From Nocardioides daeguensis (GTDB taxonomy: Bacteria > Actinomycetota > Actinomycetes > Propionibacteriales > Nocardioidaceae): a DNA stretch of 64,000 bases. Under the pieces are notes generated by a model that saw only the letters and a program-made list of their open reading frames with translations, did not search any database and was not told the DNA's origin. This document shows, one piece after another, positions 52,306-63,883 of this stretch (position 1 is the first letter of the stretch; each line of letters begins with the position of its first letter). The stretch lies in the NCBI RefSeq assembly GCF_019192965.1, contig NZ_JAHTKU010000016.1, forward strand, positions 35,415-99,414, given 5' to 3'. The translations under genes and the position numbers were made by a program.

Positions 52306-53223
52306 GTGCAGATCGGACTCGTCGGACTCGGAAAGATGGGCGGCAACATGCGCACCCGGTTGCGCAACGCCGGCCACACCGTGGTCGGCTACGACCGCAA
52401 CCCCGAGCTGGCCGACGTCCCTTCGTTGGCGGCGATGGTCGAGGCGCTCGGCGTCGACGGGGCGCCGAAGGTGGTGTGGGTGATGGTGCCCGCCGGCGAC
52501 CCGACCCGCTCGACGATCGCGGAGCTCAAGGATCTCCTCGGCGAGGGCGACCTGGTCGTCGACGGCGGCAACTCCAAGTACACCGACGACGCGGTCAACG
52601 CCGCCTCGCTCGCCGAGAAGGGCATCGGCTTCGTCGACTGCGGCGTCTCCGGCGGGGTCTGGGGCCTCGAGAACGGCTACGCGCTCATGTACGGCGGATC
52701 GCCCGACGACATCGCCAAGGTCCAGCCGGCCTTCGACGCCCTCAAGCCCGAGGACGGCGGGGCGGTCCACGCCGGACCGACCCCCGGTGCCGGCCACTTC
52801 GCGAAGATGGTCCACAACGGCATCGAGTACGCGATGATGCAGGCTTACGCCGAGGGCTGGGAGCTGCTCGAGAAGGTCGACATCGTCGAGAACGTGCCCG
52901 CGATCTTCGAGTCCTGGCGCCACGGAACCGTGATCCGGTCCTGGCTGCTCGACTTGCTTACCGAGGCGATCGAGGACGACGAGCACCTCGAGGCGCTGCG
53001 CGGGTACGCCGACGACTCGGGCGAGGGCCGCTGGACGGTGCAGGCCGCGATCGACAACGCCGTGCCGATGCACGTCATCGCCTCCTCGCTGTTCGCCCGG
53101 TTCACCTCGCGGCAGGCCGACAGCCCGGCGATGAAGGCGATCGCGGCGATGCGCAACCAGTTCGGCGGGCACGCCGTGCACACCGAGCCGCCGCCGGGCG
53201 GCGAGGCCAACCCGGACGCCTGA
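52306..53223 (+). CDS. gnd: 6-phosphogluconate dehydrogenase (short, YqeC/GntZ type)
   Basis: A 305-residue oxidative decarboxylase making ribulose-5-phosphate. The coenzyme motif is IGLVGLGKMGGNMRTRLRNA, followed by VVDGGNSKYTDD, VDCGVSGGVWGLENGYALMY and the catalytic Lys segment AGHFAKMVHNGIEYAMMQAY. At about 300 residues it is the short form, often NAD-linked, rather than the 470-residue NADP form. Its position between dnaN and recF is shared with Streptomyces. Confidence 0.95.
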   Translation: MQIGLVGLGKMGGNMRTRLRNAGHTVVGYDRNPELADVPSLAAMVEALGVDGAPKVVWVMVPAGDPTRSTIAELKDLLGEGDLVVDGGNSKYTDDAVNAASLAEKGIGFVDCGVSGGVWGLENGYALMYGGSPDDIAKVQPAFDALKPEDGGAVHAGPTPGAGHFAKMVHNGIEYAMMQAYAEGWELLEKVDIVENVPAIFESWRHGTVIRSWLLDLLTEAIEDDEHLEALRGYADDSGEGRWTVQAAIDNAVPMHVIASSLFARFTSRQADSPAMKAIAAMRNQFGGHAVHTEPPPGGEANPDA

Positions 53224-53244
53224 GCGAGCGGTTGCGCGGACGAG

Positions 53245-53655
53245 TCAGAGCGCGACGAACGCGCGGACCACGGCCCAGCCGAGCCACGCGACGATCACGG
53301 CGACCGCGAGCGGGTGCCTGACGACCCGGTCGAAGGAGGGAGCCGCGGTCCGTCGTACCCGGTTGCGGACGACGACGACGGCGAGTGCCAGCACGAAGGC
53401 CGCGAGCAGCGGCCCGAAGAGGTGGGCGGTGAAGGCGTCGCGCCACCAGCCGTGGACGAGGTAGGTCCAGGACCGGGTCAGGCCGCAGCCGGGGCACGGC
53501 AGCCCGGTCATCCGGCGGAACGGGCAGATGACCGGCCCATCCTCGATGTGCTCGGGGGAGAGCAGGGTGCCCACACCCAGCGCGGCGACGCCGACGGCTG
53601 CGACCACCTCGGAGGTGGCGAGCCGCCGGGTCGCCGGCGCGTGGGTGGTGGACAC
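53245..53655 (-). CDS. DUF2752 membrane protein
   Basis: A 136-residue protein with about three helices. The DUF2752 signature CPFRRMTGLPCPGCGLTRSW, with three cysteines, is intact and is followed by GPLLAAFVLALAVVVVRNRV and a final helix. Function unknown. GTG at 53655. It lies 11 bp after the TM2 gene, opposite to the surrounding origin genes. Confidence 0.88.
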   Translation of the reverse strand: MSTTHAPATRRLATSEVVAAVGVAALGVGTLLSPEHIEDGPVICPFRRMTGLPCPGCGLTRSWTYLVHGWWRDAFTAHLFGPLLAAFVLALAVVVVRNRVRRTAAPSFDRVVRHPLAVAVIVAWLGWAVVRAFVAL

Positions 53656-53666
53656 GGTTCGGATGG

Positions 53667-54128
53667 TCAGCGCAGCGGGCGGCCCTGGGCGTCGGGAACC
53701 TTGCGCAGGGTGATCAAGATGGCGTCGATGAGCGCCCAGATGCCGAGCCCGCCGCAGGTGAGCAGCTTGGCGATGCCCAGACCGGTGTAGCCCAGGTAGA
53801 AGCGGTCGATGCCGAGGCTGCCGAGCACCCAGGTGAAGATCAGCGTCATCACCCACTCCTTGTCGGAGAACAGCCCGGGCACGTCCTTGGCGAGGACGTA
53901 CTGCTGGCTGTCGGCGGTGCGGACCGCGGTGTCGGCCTTGAGCTGGCCGGAGACCGCCATCTGGGCGAGCTGGCCGAAGTCGATCGGGCCCTGCTCCTGG
54001 CCGAGGTAGCTGATGAAGAACGGCCCGGCCATCGGCGCGCCGTAGCCGGCCGGCGGCTGCTGCGGCTGATGGGGCTGCTGGCCGTAGGGGTCGGGAGCGC
54101 CGTAGGGAGGGGTGGGTGGTTGCGTCAT
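53667..54128 (-). CDS. GYF_2 plus TM2 domain membrane protein
   Basis: A 153-residue protein. A Pro/Gln/Gly-rich start (about 1-35) precedes a GYF_2-like domain (about 36-88: [36 protein letters not shown]) and a TM2 pair of helices ([39 protein letters not shown]) with the Asp-Arg-Phe-Tyr motif. Function unknown. ATG at 54128; divergent from recF. Confidence 0.88.
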   Translation of the reverse strand: MTQPPTPPYGAPDPYGQQPHQPQQPPAGYGAPMAGPFFISYLGQEQGPIDFGQLAQMAVSGQLKADTAVRTADSQQYVLAKDVPGLFSDKEWVMTLIFTWVLGSLGIDRFYLGYTGLGIAKLLTCGGLGIWALIDAILITLRKVPDAQGRPLR

Positions 54129-54225
54129 GCGCCTCAGCCTAGGGTTCTGCGGCGGTGTCCAAACGCACTTCGCCGAGCGCGTTGGGGGAGAATCGTCACG
54201 TGAGCGCAGCGGGGGAGGTGAGGAC

Positions 54226-55347
54226 GTGCACGTCGCACGGCTGAGCCTGCACGACTTCCGGTCGTACGCCGACGTCGACGTCGAGCTCGAACCCGGCGTC
54301 ACGGCGTTCGTCGGTTCGAACGGTCAGGGCAAGACCAACCTGGTGGAGGCGGTCGACTACCTCTCGCGGCTCTCGTCGCACCGGGTGGCGACCGATGCCC
54401 CGCTGATCCGGGCCGGCGCCGGCCAGGCGGTGATCCGGGCGGCCGTCGTCCGCGAGGGTCGCACCGCGGTGCTCGAGGTCGAGCTCAACCCCGGCAAGGC
54501 CAACCGCGCGCGGATCAACCGCTCACCCCTGCCGCGGGTGCGCGAGCTCGCCGGCATCGTGCGCACCGTCGTGTTCAGTCCCGAGGACCTCGCCCTCGTC
54601 AAGGGCGACCCCGGTGGTCGTCGTCGCTTCCTCGACGACCTGCTGGTGCTGCGCACCCCGCGCTACGCCGGCCTGATCGCCGACTACGAGCGGGTGCTCA
54701 AGCAGCGCAACACCCTCCTCAAGACCCTGTACGCCGCCCGCGGGTCGAGCCGCGACGCGGCCCTCGCGACGCTGGCGGTGTGGGACGACCACCTGGTCAC
54801 GACCGGCACCGAGCTGCTCGCGGCCCGGCTGGCGTTGAGCGCCGAGCTGGCGCCGTACGTGGGGAAGGCGTACGAGGCGGTGGCCCGCGGTGCGTCGCGC
54901 GACGACGCCCGGATCAGCTACGAGCCGAACGTCGCGGAGCCGACCGAGGAGGCCTTCCGGGCCGAGCTGGCGCGCCGGCAGTCCGACGAGATCGGCCGCG
55001 GCGTGACGCTGGTCGGCCCGCACCGCGACGACCTGCTGCTCACCCTCGGCCCGGGCGACGACCAGCGGCTGCCGGTGCGCGGGTACGCCAGCCACGGGGA
55101 GTCGTGGTCGTTCGCGCTGGCGTTGCGGCTGGCGTCGTACGACCTGCTGCGGGCCGACGGCGACGACCCGATCCTGGTCCTCGACGACGTCTTCGCCGAG
55201 CTCGACGCCGAGCGCCGGGTCCAGCTGGCCGAGCTGGTGGCCGGTGCCGAGCAGGTGCTGGTGACCGCGGCCGTGCCGGCCGACGTCCCGGCGCAGCTGG
55301 CCGGGGTCACCTTCCACGTCGCCGCGGGGGAGGTGACCCGTGTCTGA
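54226..55347 (+). CDS. recF: DNA replication and repair protein RecF
   Basis: A 373-residue SMC-like ATPase for gap repair. It has [20 protein letters not shown], Walker [41 protein letters not shown], signature [20 protein letters not shown] and Walker [21 protein letters not shown] at 54226 has a GGGAGG site. The stop overlaps the next gene by 8 bp. Confidence 0.97.
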   Translation: MHVARLSLHDFRSYADVDVELEPGVTAFVGSNGQGKTNLVEAVDYLSRLSSHRVATDAPLIRAGAGQAVIRAAVVREGRTAVLEVELNPGKANRARINRSPLPRVRELAGIVRTVVFSPEDLALVKGDPGGRRRFLDDLLVLRTPRYAGLIADYERVLKQRNTLLKTLYAARGSSRDAALATLAVWDDHLVTTGTELLAARLALSAELAPYVGKAYEAVARGASRDDARISYEPNVAEPTEEAFRAELARRQSDEIGRGVTLVGPHRDDLLLTLGPGDDQRLPVRGYASHGESWSFALALRLASYDLLRADGDDPILVLDDVFAELDAERRVQLAELVAGAEQVLVTAAVPADVPAQLAGVTFHVAAGEVTRV

Positions 55348-55966
55348 CCTGCCCGACCAGGCGGACCAGCCCGACCGGCCCGACCAGCCCGTGGCGGCCG
55401 ACGCCGTCGAGCCCGGGGAGGAGCACCGCCCCGACGGTCTCGACCTGGCCCGTTCGCAGATGCTCGGCACTGCCGGCTCCAGTACGACGCCCGCGCGGCG
55501 CCTGCCCCGCGTCGGTCCCGGCACGGGTGGGTCCGGTTCCGCGTTCGCCGCCTTCCGGCGGCGCGGGAGCCGGAACGACCCCCAGCTGAGCGGTGCCCAT
55601 CCCGACGGGCGCGACCCCCAGGGCCTCGGCAGCGAGGTGGGGCGGTTGATCGACGGGCGCGGCTGGGGCCTCGACCTGCAGGTGCGGGGCGTCTTCGCCC
55701 GCTGGGCCGAGATCGTCGGCCCGGAGATCGGCGCCCACAGCACGCCGGAGTCGCTGACCGACGGCGTCCTCGTCGTCCGTACCGACTCGACCGCCTGGGC
55801 CACCCAGCTCAAGCTGCTCGCCTCGACGGTGGTGCGCCGCCTCAACGAGGAGCTGGGCGACGGCACGGTCACGGTCGTGGAGGTGCTCGGGCCGCACGCG
55901 CCGAGCTGGAAGCACGGCCGGCGCAAGGCCCCCGGCAGCCGCGGCCCGCGCGACACCTACGGCTGA
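55340..55966 (+). CDS. DUF721/DciA-like protein
   Basis: A 208-residue protein. A disordered, acidic N-terminal part (about 1-95, [12 protein letters not shown]) precedes the DUF721 domain (about 100-190): [20 protein letters not shown], then [20 protein letters not shown], then [15 protein letters not shown]. In many bacteria DciA loads or assists the replicative helicase, and this gene holds the Rv0004 place between recF and gyrB. Role inferred from family and position. Confidence 0.88.
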   Translation: MSDLPDQADQPDRPDQPVAADAVEPGEEHRPDGLDLARSQMLGTAGSSTTPARRLPRVGPGTGGSGSAFAAFRRRGSRNDPQLSGAHPDGRDPQGLGSEVGRLIDGRGWGLDLQVRGVFARWAEIVGPEIGAHSTPESLTDGVLVVRTDSTAWATQLKLLASTVVRRLNEELGDGTVTVVEVLGPHAPSWKHGRRKAPGSRGPRDTYG

Positions 55967-56110
55967 CCGGGGACCCGGGCGTCGTACTGGGGCTCATCGA
56001 CACCCCCGTTCGGCGCTCCGATCGCCGTTTCTGGGCCGCCTGCGACCACATTTCACCCGCCGTTGTCCCCCGACGGCGCCGCCACGCGTGTCCTGGGGCC
56101 CTCAGACGGC

Positions 56111-56116
56111 TAGAAT
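56111..56116 (+). promoter_or_regulatory. -10 element of a gyrB promoter
   Basis: TAGAAT is an ideal actinobacterial -10 hexamer, 110 bp before the gyrB start. The -35 region (GTGTCC, 56088-56093) is weak. The 260-bp gap 55967-56226 holds no gene. Confidence 0.5.
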
Positions 56117-56226
56117 GGGGCATCGGCCGGGAACGCGTCTCGGGACGCCATGCTCGGCCTTCGCCATGCCTTCGACAAAAGTCGGGGACGGGCGTGCCCC
56201 GAACGACCAAGTGAATGAGGTCCCGC

Positions 56227-58338
56227 GTGTCCACTGACGACCAGTCCCCCGAGGTCGAGCCCCAGGTCCCCGCGACGACGGGCGAGTACGACGCCTCGGC
56301 GATCCAGGTCCTCGAGGGCCTCGAGGCGGTCCGCAAGCGCCCGGGCATGTACATCGGCTCGACCGGCGAGCGTGGCCTGCACCACCTGATCTGGGAGATC
56401 GTCGACAACGCGGTGGACGAGGCGCTCGCCGGCCACTGCGACACGATCAAGGTCTCGCTCAACGCCGACGGCTCGGTCAGCGTGTCCGACAACGGTCGCG
56501 GCATCCCGACCGACACCGCTCCCGGCCAGGAGCTCCCGGCGGCGACGCTGGCGCTCACCGTCCTGCACGCGGGCGGCAAGTTCGGCGGCGGCGGCTACAA
56601 GGTCTCCGGCGGTCTGCACGGCGTCGGCTCGTCGGTCGTCAACGCGCTGTCCACGAGGCTGCGCCTGGAGATCAAGAACCGCGGCTACCTGTGGGAGCAG
56701 GACTTCTCCCTCGGGGTCCCCGACTTCGACCTGCGCCAGGTGCGCCCGCTGGAGGAGGGCGAGCGCACCGGTACGACGGTCACCTGGTTCGCCTCGCCCG
56801 AGATCTTCGAGACCACCGACTACAACCTCGAGACCATCTCGACCCGGTTCCGCGAGATGGCCTTCCTCAACAAGGGCCTGCGGATCGAGATGCGCGACGC
56901 CCGGCCCAAGGCCGAGGAGATCGCCGACGCGGTGGAGGACGGCACCGGGTCCGACGACGCCGGCGTCGCGCCGTCCACGGCAGCAGCCGGCTCGGTCCAC
57001 GCGGTCGACGTCGACGGGCACAAGGCGCTCGAGCAGGTCTTCCAGTACGAGCGGGGCCTGGCCGACTACGTCGACTTCCTCAACCGCAACAAGACCACCG
57101 TCAGCTCGATCATCGCGGCCGAGGCCGACACCGGCGACGACGTGCCCAACCCGATGAGCCTCGAGCTGGCCATGCAGTGGCAGGTGTCGTCGTACAACGA
57201 GTCGGTCCACACCTTCGCCAACACGATCAACACCCCCGAGGGCGGCACCCACGAGGAGGGCTTCCGCGCCGCGCTCACCTCACTGGTCAACCGGTGGGGC
57301 GAGGAGTGGGGCCTGATCAAGAAGAAGGAGGACCGGCTGACCGGTGACGACATCCGCGAGGGTCTCACCGCCATCATCAGCCTGAAGATCTCCAACCCGC
57401 AGTTCGAGGGCCAGACGAAGGCCAAGCTCGGCAACACCGAGGCGAAGGGCTTCGTGCAGTCGGTCGTCAACGACCAGCTCGGCGCCTGGCTGGAGCAGAA
57501 CCCCAACGAGGGCAAGGAGGTCATCCGCAAGGCGCAGGCCGCGGCGACCGCGCGGATCGCGGCCCGCAAGGCCCGCGACCTGGCCCGCAACCGCAAGGGC
57601 CTGCTCGGCGGCGGCGGCCTCCCGGGCAAGCTGCGCGACTGCAGCTCGCGCAACCCGGAGGAGTGCGAGGTCTTCATCGTCGAGGGTGACTCGGCCGGCG
57701 GCTCGGCGGTCATGGGCCGCGAGAACCGGATCCAGGCGATCCTTCCGATCCGCGGAAAGATCCTCAACGTCGAGAAGGCGCGCATCGACAAGGTCCTGGC
57801 CAACCAGGAGGTGCAGGCGATCATCTCGGCGCTCGGCACGGGCGTCCACGAGGAGTTCGACCTCGCCAAGCTGCGCTACCACAAGATCGTGCTGATGGCT
57901 GATGCCGACGTCGACGGCCACCACATCAACACCCTGCTGCTGACCCTGCTGTTCCGGTTCATGCGCCCGCTCATCGACGCCGGCCACGTCTACCTCGCCC
58001 AGCCGCCGCTGTACCGGATCAAGTGGAACAAGCCGCACGAGCACGAGTTCGTCTACTCCGACGCCGAGCGCGACGCGGTCATGCGCGACGGTCTCGAGCA
58101 GGGCAAGAAGCTGCCCAAGGACGCGCCGATCCAGCGCTACAAGGGTCTCGGCGAGATGAACGCCGACGAGCTGTGGGAGACCACGCTCGACCCCGCCCAG
58201 CGGGTGCTGCTGCAGGTGACCCTGGAGGACGCGGCGCAGGCCGACGAGATCTTCTCGATCCTGATGGGCGAGGACGTGGAGCAGCGCCGCTCCTTCATCC
58301 AGCGCAACGCCAAGGACGTCCGATTCCTCGATATCTAG
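56227..58338 (+). CDS. gyrB: DNA gyrase subunit B
   Basis: A 703-residue ATPase subunit. It has [23 protein letters not shown]-binding [19 protein letters not shown] and [41 protein letters not shown] and [16 protein letters not shown], and a C-terminal [20 protein letters not shown]. It lacks the long insert of proteobacterial GyrB. GTG at 56227 has a GAGG site 5 nt ahead; an in-frame ATG at 56215 is an alternative. The short Asp/Ala-rich loop at about 230-260 is variable. Confidence 0.97.
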   Translation: MSTDDQSPEVEPQVPATTGEYDASAIQVLEGLEAVRKRPGMYIGSTGERGLHHLIWEIVDNAVDEALAGHCDTIKVSLNADGSVSVSDNGRGIPTDTAPGQELPAATLALTVLHAGGKFGGGGYKVSGGLHGVGSSVVNALSTRLRLEIKNRGYLWEQDFSLGVPDFDLRQVRPLEEGERTGTTVTWFASPEIFETTDYNLETISTRFREMAFLNKGLRIEMRDARPKAEEIADAVEDGTGSDDAGVAPSTAAAGSVHAVDVDGHKALEQVFQYERGLADYVDFLNRNKTTVSSIIAAEADTGDDVPNPMSLELAMQWQVSSYNESVHTFANTINTPEGGTHEEGFRAALTSLVNRWGEEWGLIKKKEDRLTGDDIREGLTAIISLKISNPQFEGQTKAKLGNTEAKGFVQSVVNDQLGAWLEQNPNEGKEVIRKAQAAATARIAARKARDLARNRKGLLGGGGLPGKLRDCSSRNPEECEVFIVEGDSAGGSAVMGRENRIQAILPIRGKILNVEKARIDKVLANQEVQAIISALGTGVHEEFDLAKLRYHKIVLMADADVDGHHINTLLLTLLFRFMRPLIDAGHVYLAQPPLYRIKWNKPHEHEFVYSDAERDAVMRDGLEQGKKLPKDAPIQRYKGLGEMNADELWETTLDPAQRVLLQVTLEDAAQADEIFSILMGEDVEQRRSFIQRNAKDVRFLDI

Positions 58339-58365
58339 GTCTCTAACCCCAACCCTAGATATCGA
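58328..58365 (+). promoter_or_regulatory. Hairpin across the gyrB stop codon
   Basis: TCGATATCTAGG (58328-58339) and CCTAGATATCGA (58354-58365) form a perfect 12-bp stem with a 14-nt loop. The gyrB TAG lies in the left arm, and the gyrA GTG is 24 bp further. It is AT-richer than its surroundings. Possible attenuator, RNA-processing site or protein-binding dyad. Confidence 0.6.
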
Positions 58366-58389
58366 TAGATCGAAGCAGAAAGAGCAATC

Positions 58390-61070
<2,681 letters not shown>

Positions 61071-61071
<1 letters not shown>

Positions 61072-61577
61072 TGACCGAGCGCGTCGAGGACACCGTGGTC
61101 CGGCCGGCGGCCGCCGCAGGCCGCCCTGCCGGCGCGCCCTCGGCGCCCGGTCCCGTCCCGCCGGCCGCCCCGGGCGCCGTACCGGGCGCGCCTGTCCGGG
61201 GTCGCCCCCCGCGCCGGGCGCGCCTGCGCCTGACCCGCGTCGACCCGTGGTCGGTGATGAAGACGTCCTTCCTGCTGTCCATCGCCTTCGCCGTCGTCAC
61301 CGTGGTGTCGGTGGCGATGGTCTGGCAGGTGCTCGGCGCCGCCGGCGTCTGGGACTCGATCAACTCCACGATCCAGGAGGGCATCGGCGGCAACGACGTG
61401 GCGTCCTTCCGGATCGAGGACTACGTCGGCACCAGTCGCGTCCTGGGCTTCACGATGCTCGTGGCGGCCATCGACGTCGTCCTGATCACCGCGGCCGCCA
61501 CCCTGGTCGCCTTCCTCTACAACATGTCGGCCGCCCTCCTCGGCGGCGTCGAGATCACCCTCGCCGAGGACAACTGA
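61071..61577 (+). CDS. DUF3566 transmembrane protein (Rv0007-like)
   Basis: A 168-residue protein. An Ala/Pro/Gly-rich cytoplasmic part (about 1-50) precedes the DUF3566 domain: ARLRLTRVDPWSVMKTSFLL, helix 1, WQVLGAAGVWDSINSTIQE, then helix 2 (AAIDVVLITAAATLVAFLYN). It holds the Rv0007 place after gyrA and overlaps it by one base (TGATG). Function unknown; an envelope or growth role has been proposed for the family. Confidence 0.9.
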
Positions 61578-61662
61578 CGCCAGGGGAGCTCGTCGCGTGG
61601 TCCGAGCCGCTGGGCGAGGACGATCGAGCCGCCCCGTTTTGTCCCCCACAAGCCCCCTCCGG

Positions 61663-61668
61663 TAGTGT
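61663..61668 (+). promoter_or_regulatory. -10 element of the tRNA-Ile promoter
   Basis: TAGTGT fits TANNNT and lies 52 bp before the tRNA; TTGTCC (61639-61644) is a possible -35 at 18-bp spacing. Confidence 0.4.
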
Positions 61669-61719
61669 CTGTCCTCGGCTCGCTGCCGAGGGGCTTCCAC
61701 CCAGATCGGCGAGTCACCC

Positions 61720-61793
61720 GGGCCTATAGCTCAGACGGTTAGAGCACCACACTGATAATGTGGGGGTCAGAGGTTCAAGTCCTCTTAGGCCCA
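61720..61793 (+). tRNA. tRNA-Ile (anticodon GAT)
   Basis: Cloverleaf: acceptor GGGCCTA/TAGGCCC, D-arm AGCTCAGACGGTTAGAGC, anticodon loop CTGATAA, T-loop GGTTCAAGTCC. Length is 74 nt with discriminator A. No CCA is encoded. The gyrA-tRNA-Ile-tRNA-Ala order matches many actinobacteria. Confidence 0.96.
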
Positions 61794-61797
61794 CGGA

Positions 61798-61831
61798 AAG
61801 CCCCGGCCGCGGTCACCGCGGACCGGGGCTT
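61798..61831 (+). terminator. Terminator after tRNA-Ile
   Basis: AAGCCCCGG (61798-61806) and CCGGGGCTT (61823-61831) enclose a nested CCGCGGT/ACCGCGG pair, giving a nearly continuous 16-bp stem that ends 20 bp before the small ORF. Confidence 0.65.
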
Positions 61832-61851
61832 CTTCGAAGAAGGAGCGGTTC

Positions 61852-61977
61852 ATGAAGAAGATTCTTCTCGCGGTCTTCGGGCTCGTCGGCGTCGTCCTCG
61901 CCGGCAAGAAGCTCCAGGAGAGCAAGGCCGAGCAGGCCCTCTGGGCCGAGGCCACCGACACCCTCCCCAAGAACTGA
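61852..61977 (+). CDS. DLW-39-like small protein
   Basis: A 41-residue protein: MKKILLAVFGLVGVVLAGKK, then LQESKAEQALWAEATDTLPKN-type ending. A single hydrophobic N-terminal helix is followed by a charged helix with an LW pair, as in DLW-39 proteins encoded near gyrA and the first tRNAs of actinobacteria. ATG at 61852 has an AAGGAGC site with good spacing. Function unknown. Confidence 0.82.
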   Translation: MKKILLAVFGLVGVVLAGKKLQESKAEQALWAEATDTLPKN

Positions 61978-62008
61978 ATCACCCCCCGGTCGTCGTACGG
62001 CCGGGTGA

Positions 62009-62084
62009 GGGGCCTTGGCGCAATTGGTAGCGCACCTGCTTTGCAAGCAGGGGGTTAGGGGTTCGAGTCCCCTAGGCTCCACCA
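62009..62084 (+). tRNA. tRNA-Ala (anticodon TGC)
   Basis: Acceptor GGGGCCT/AGGCTCC with one G-U pair, D-arm GGCGCAATTGGTAGCGC, anticodon stem CCTGC/GCAGG around loop TTTGCAA, T-loop GGTTCGAGTCC, then A and an encoded CCA (62082-62084). Its terminator has been split by the insertion element. Confidence 0.96.
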
Positions 62085-62101
62085 GAGAAACCGCAGGTCA
62101 G

Positions 62102-63684
62102 GAGGCTGTCGCACGAACCAGGCCGATGCGGCGTTGCGGATGGTGGCTCGGCGACCGAGTCGAAATACTGAGCCGTGGCCTACAACTTCGCTGCTGTCGA
62201 TCGTGAGCAACTGCTGCTGATGCCGCCGTCGGTGGCGGAGTGGCTGCCCGAAGGTCACTTGGCTTGGTTCGTCATCGACGTCGTCGCCGAGCTCGATCTG
62301 TCCGCGTTCCTGGCTGGATATCGAGCTGATGGCCGGGGCGGCGCGGCCTACGACCCGCAGATGATGCTGGCGCTTCTCGTGTACGCCTACAGCGTGGGTG
62401 AACGGTCCAGCCGCAGGATCGAGAAGCGCTTGGTCGAGGACGTCGCCTTCCGTGTCGTCGCGGCAAACCAGCAGCCCGACCACGCCACTATCGCCCGGTT
62501 CCGGGCGACCCATGAGACGGCTATCGCGGGCTTGTTCGGCCAGGTTCTCGCTCTGTGCGCCCGCGCTGGACTGCTCCGGCCGGGGTTGATCGCAATCGAC
62601 GGCACCAAGCTCAATGCCAACGCTTCGCGTGACGCGAGCATGACCGCCGAGCAGATCGCCGCAGAGATCCTCGCCGAAGCCGATGCCACGGATGCGGCCG
62701 AAGACGCTGCGCAAGAGGCCGACCGCAGCGATCACCACGGCGACGCCGACGGTGGCCTGGGCAATCGAAGCGGGCGCCGCGCCCGCCTGCGTGCCCTGCT
62801 CGACGAACTTGAAGCGGAGGCCGCAGAGAAGTCCTACGAAGCACACCTCGCTAGGCGGGCTGAGAAGGAAGCGGCCACGGGCAAGCCGATCCGAGGTCGC
62901 CGCCCCACGCCGGGATCGGCAACACACAAGTCACGTCAGCGGGCCAATGTCACCGACCCAGACAGTCGTCTGCTGAAGACCAAGGACGGCTACGTTCAGG
63001 GCTACAACGTCCAAGCTGTGTCGACCGCCGACCAGTTCGTCATCGCTGCCGAAGCCACCAACCTGGCGATGGACGCACCGGCGTATGCGCCGATGGTCGC
63101 GGCCGCGAAGACCAACCTGAAGGCCGCCGGGGAACGACGCCGGGTGCGCCGAGTCGTGGCCGATGCCGGCTACTGGAGTGTCGACAACGTGGCCCTGAAG
63201 GGAGTCGAGTCGTTCATCGCGCCCGGACGTGCTCGGCAACTGAAGAAGATCGCCGAGAGCGAGCAGGCACGCACCGAGGTCCTCGACCGCGTGCAGACCG
63301 GCGAACTCGACACGCTCGCCGCAGCCGAGCAACTCGGGGTCACCAGAGCCCGGGTCAACCAGCTCCTACGCCGCCGTCGAGCCGGTGACCCGGATCCGCT
63401 GACCACCACGATGATCGCCAAGCTCGACACCCCGCACGGTCGGAGCACCTATAAGAAACGAGCACCGAGCATCGAGCCCGTTTTCGCCCAGATCAAGCAC
63501 AACCGAGGCATCAGGACGATCGCCCGACGAGGACTCACGGCCGCAGACAGCGAGTGGAAGCTCATCTGCGCCACCCACAACCTGCTCAAGGTCTACCGGC
63601 TGGCCTGAGGGGGGTTCCCGGCCCCGGGGAAGGAACGCCCAGCGGGGGCGACTGTGACCCGCCAGAGATTCGTGCGACAGCCTC
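62102..63684 (+). mobile_element. IS1182-like insertion sequence
   Basis: The element is 1583 bp. Perfect 16-bp terminal inverted repeats GAGGCTGTCGCACGAA (62102-62117 and complement 63669-63684) are flanked by a 4-bp target duplication TCAG (62098-62101 and 63685-63688). It contains one transposase gene. Outside the duplications, GAAACCGCAGG (62087-62097) and CCTGCGGTTTC (63689-63699) are complementary. The element therefore landed in the TCAG loop of an 11-bp hairpin, presumably the tRNA-Ala terminator. Confidence 0.92.
62175..63608 (+). CDS. IS1182-family transposase
   Basis: A 477-residue DDE transposase. The N-terminal region has LLLMPPSVAEWLPEGHLAWF, YDPQMMLALLVYAYSVGERS and DHATIARFRATHETAI. 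The catalytic core has Asp in GLIAIDGTKLNANASRD, Asp in RRVVADAGYWS and Glu in PSIEPVFAQIKHNRGIR. A helix-turn-helix-like insert (LDTLAAAEQLGVTRARVNQL) lies before the Glu. The frame is intact, so the element may be active. GTG at 62175. Confidence 0.92.
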   Translation: MAYNFAAVDREQLLLMPPSVAEWLPEGHLAWFVIDVVAELDLSAFLAGYRADGRGGAAYDPQMMLALLVYAYSVGERSSRRIEKRLVEDVAFRVVAANQQPDHATIARFRATHETAIAGLFGQVLALCARAGLLRPGLIAIDGTKLNANASRDASMTAEQIAAEILAEADATDAAEDAAQEADRSDHHGDADGGLGNRSGRRARLRALLDELEAEAAEKSYEAHLARRAEKEAATGKPIRGRRPTPGSATHKSRQRANVTDPDSRLLKTKDGYVQGYNVQAVSTADQFVIAAEATNLAMDAPAYAPMVAAAKTNLKAAGERRRVRRVVADAGYWSVDNVALKGVESFIAPGRARQLKKIAESEQARTEVLDRVQTGELDTLAAAEQLGVTRARVNQLLRRRRAGDPDPLTTTMIAKLDTPHGRSTYKKRAPSIEPVFAQIKHNRGIRTIARRGLTAADSEWKLICATHNLLKVYRLA

Positions 63685-63883
63685 TCAGCCTGCGGTTTCC
63701 TTCATTTCTGAAGGGCTTTGGTTTTTGTCCGAGATCGGGTGATAGCGGGACTGTAGGGGGGAGTGGCTCGCTGCAACGCCGGAACCCAACCGGCCGCACC
63801 GGACCGATCGCCTCTCCTCGCTAGGTGGTTTCCGCCAAGGACAGAGCCCCGTGGGGTGGTGGGCTTGAGGTGGTCCTCGGTGC

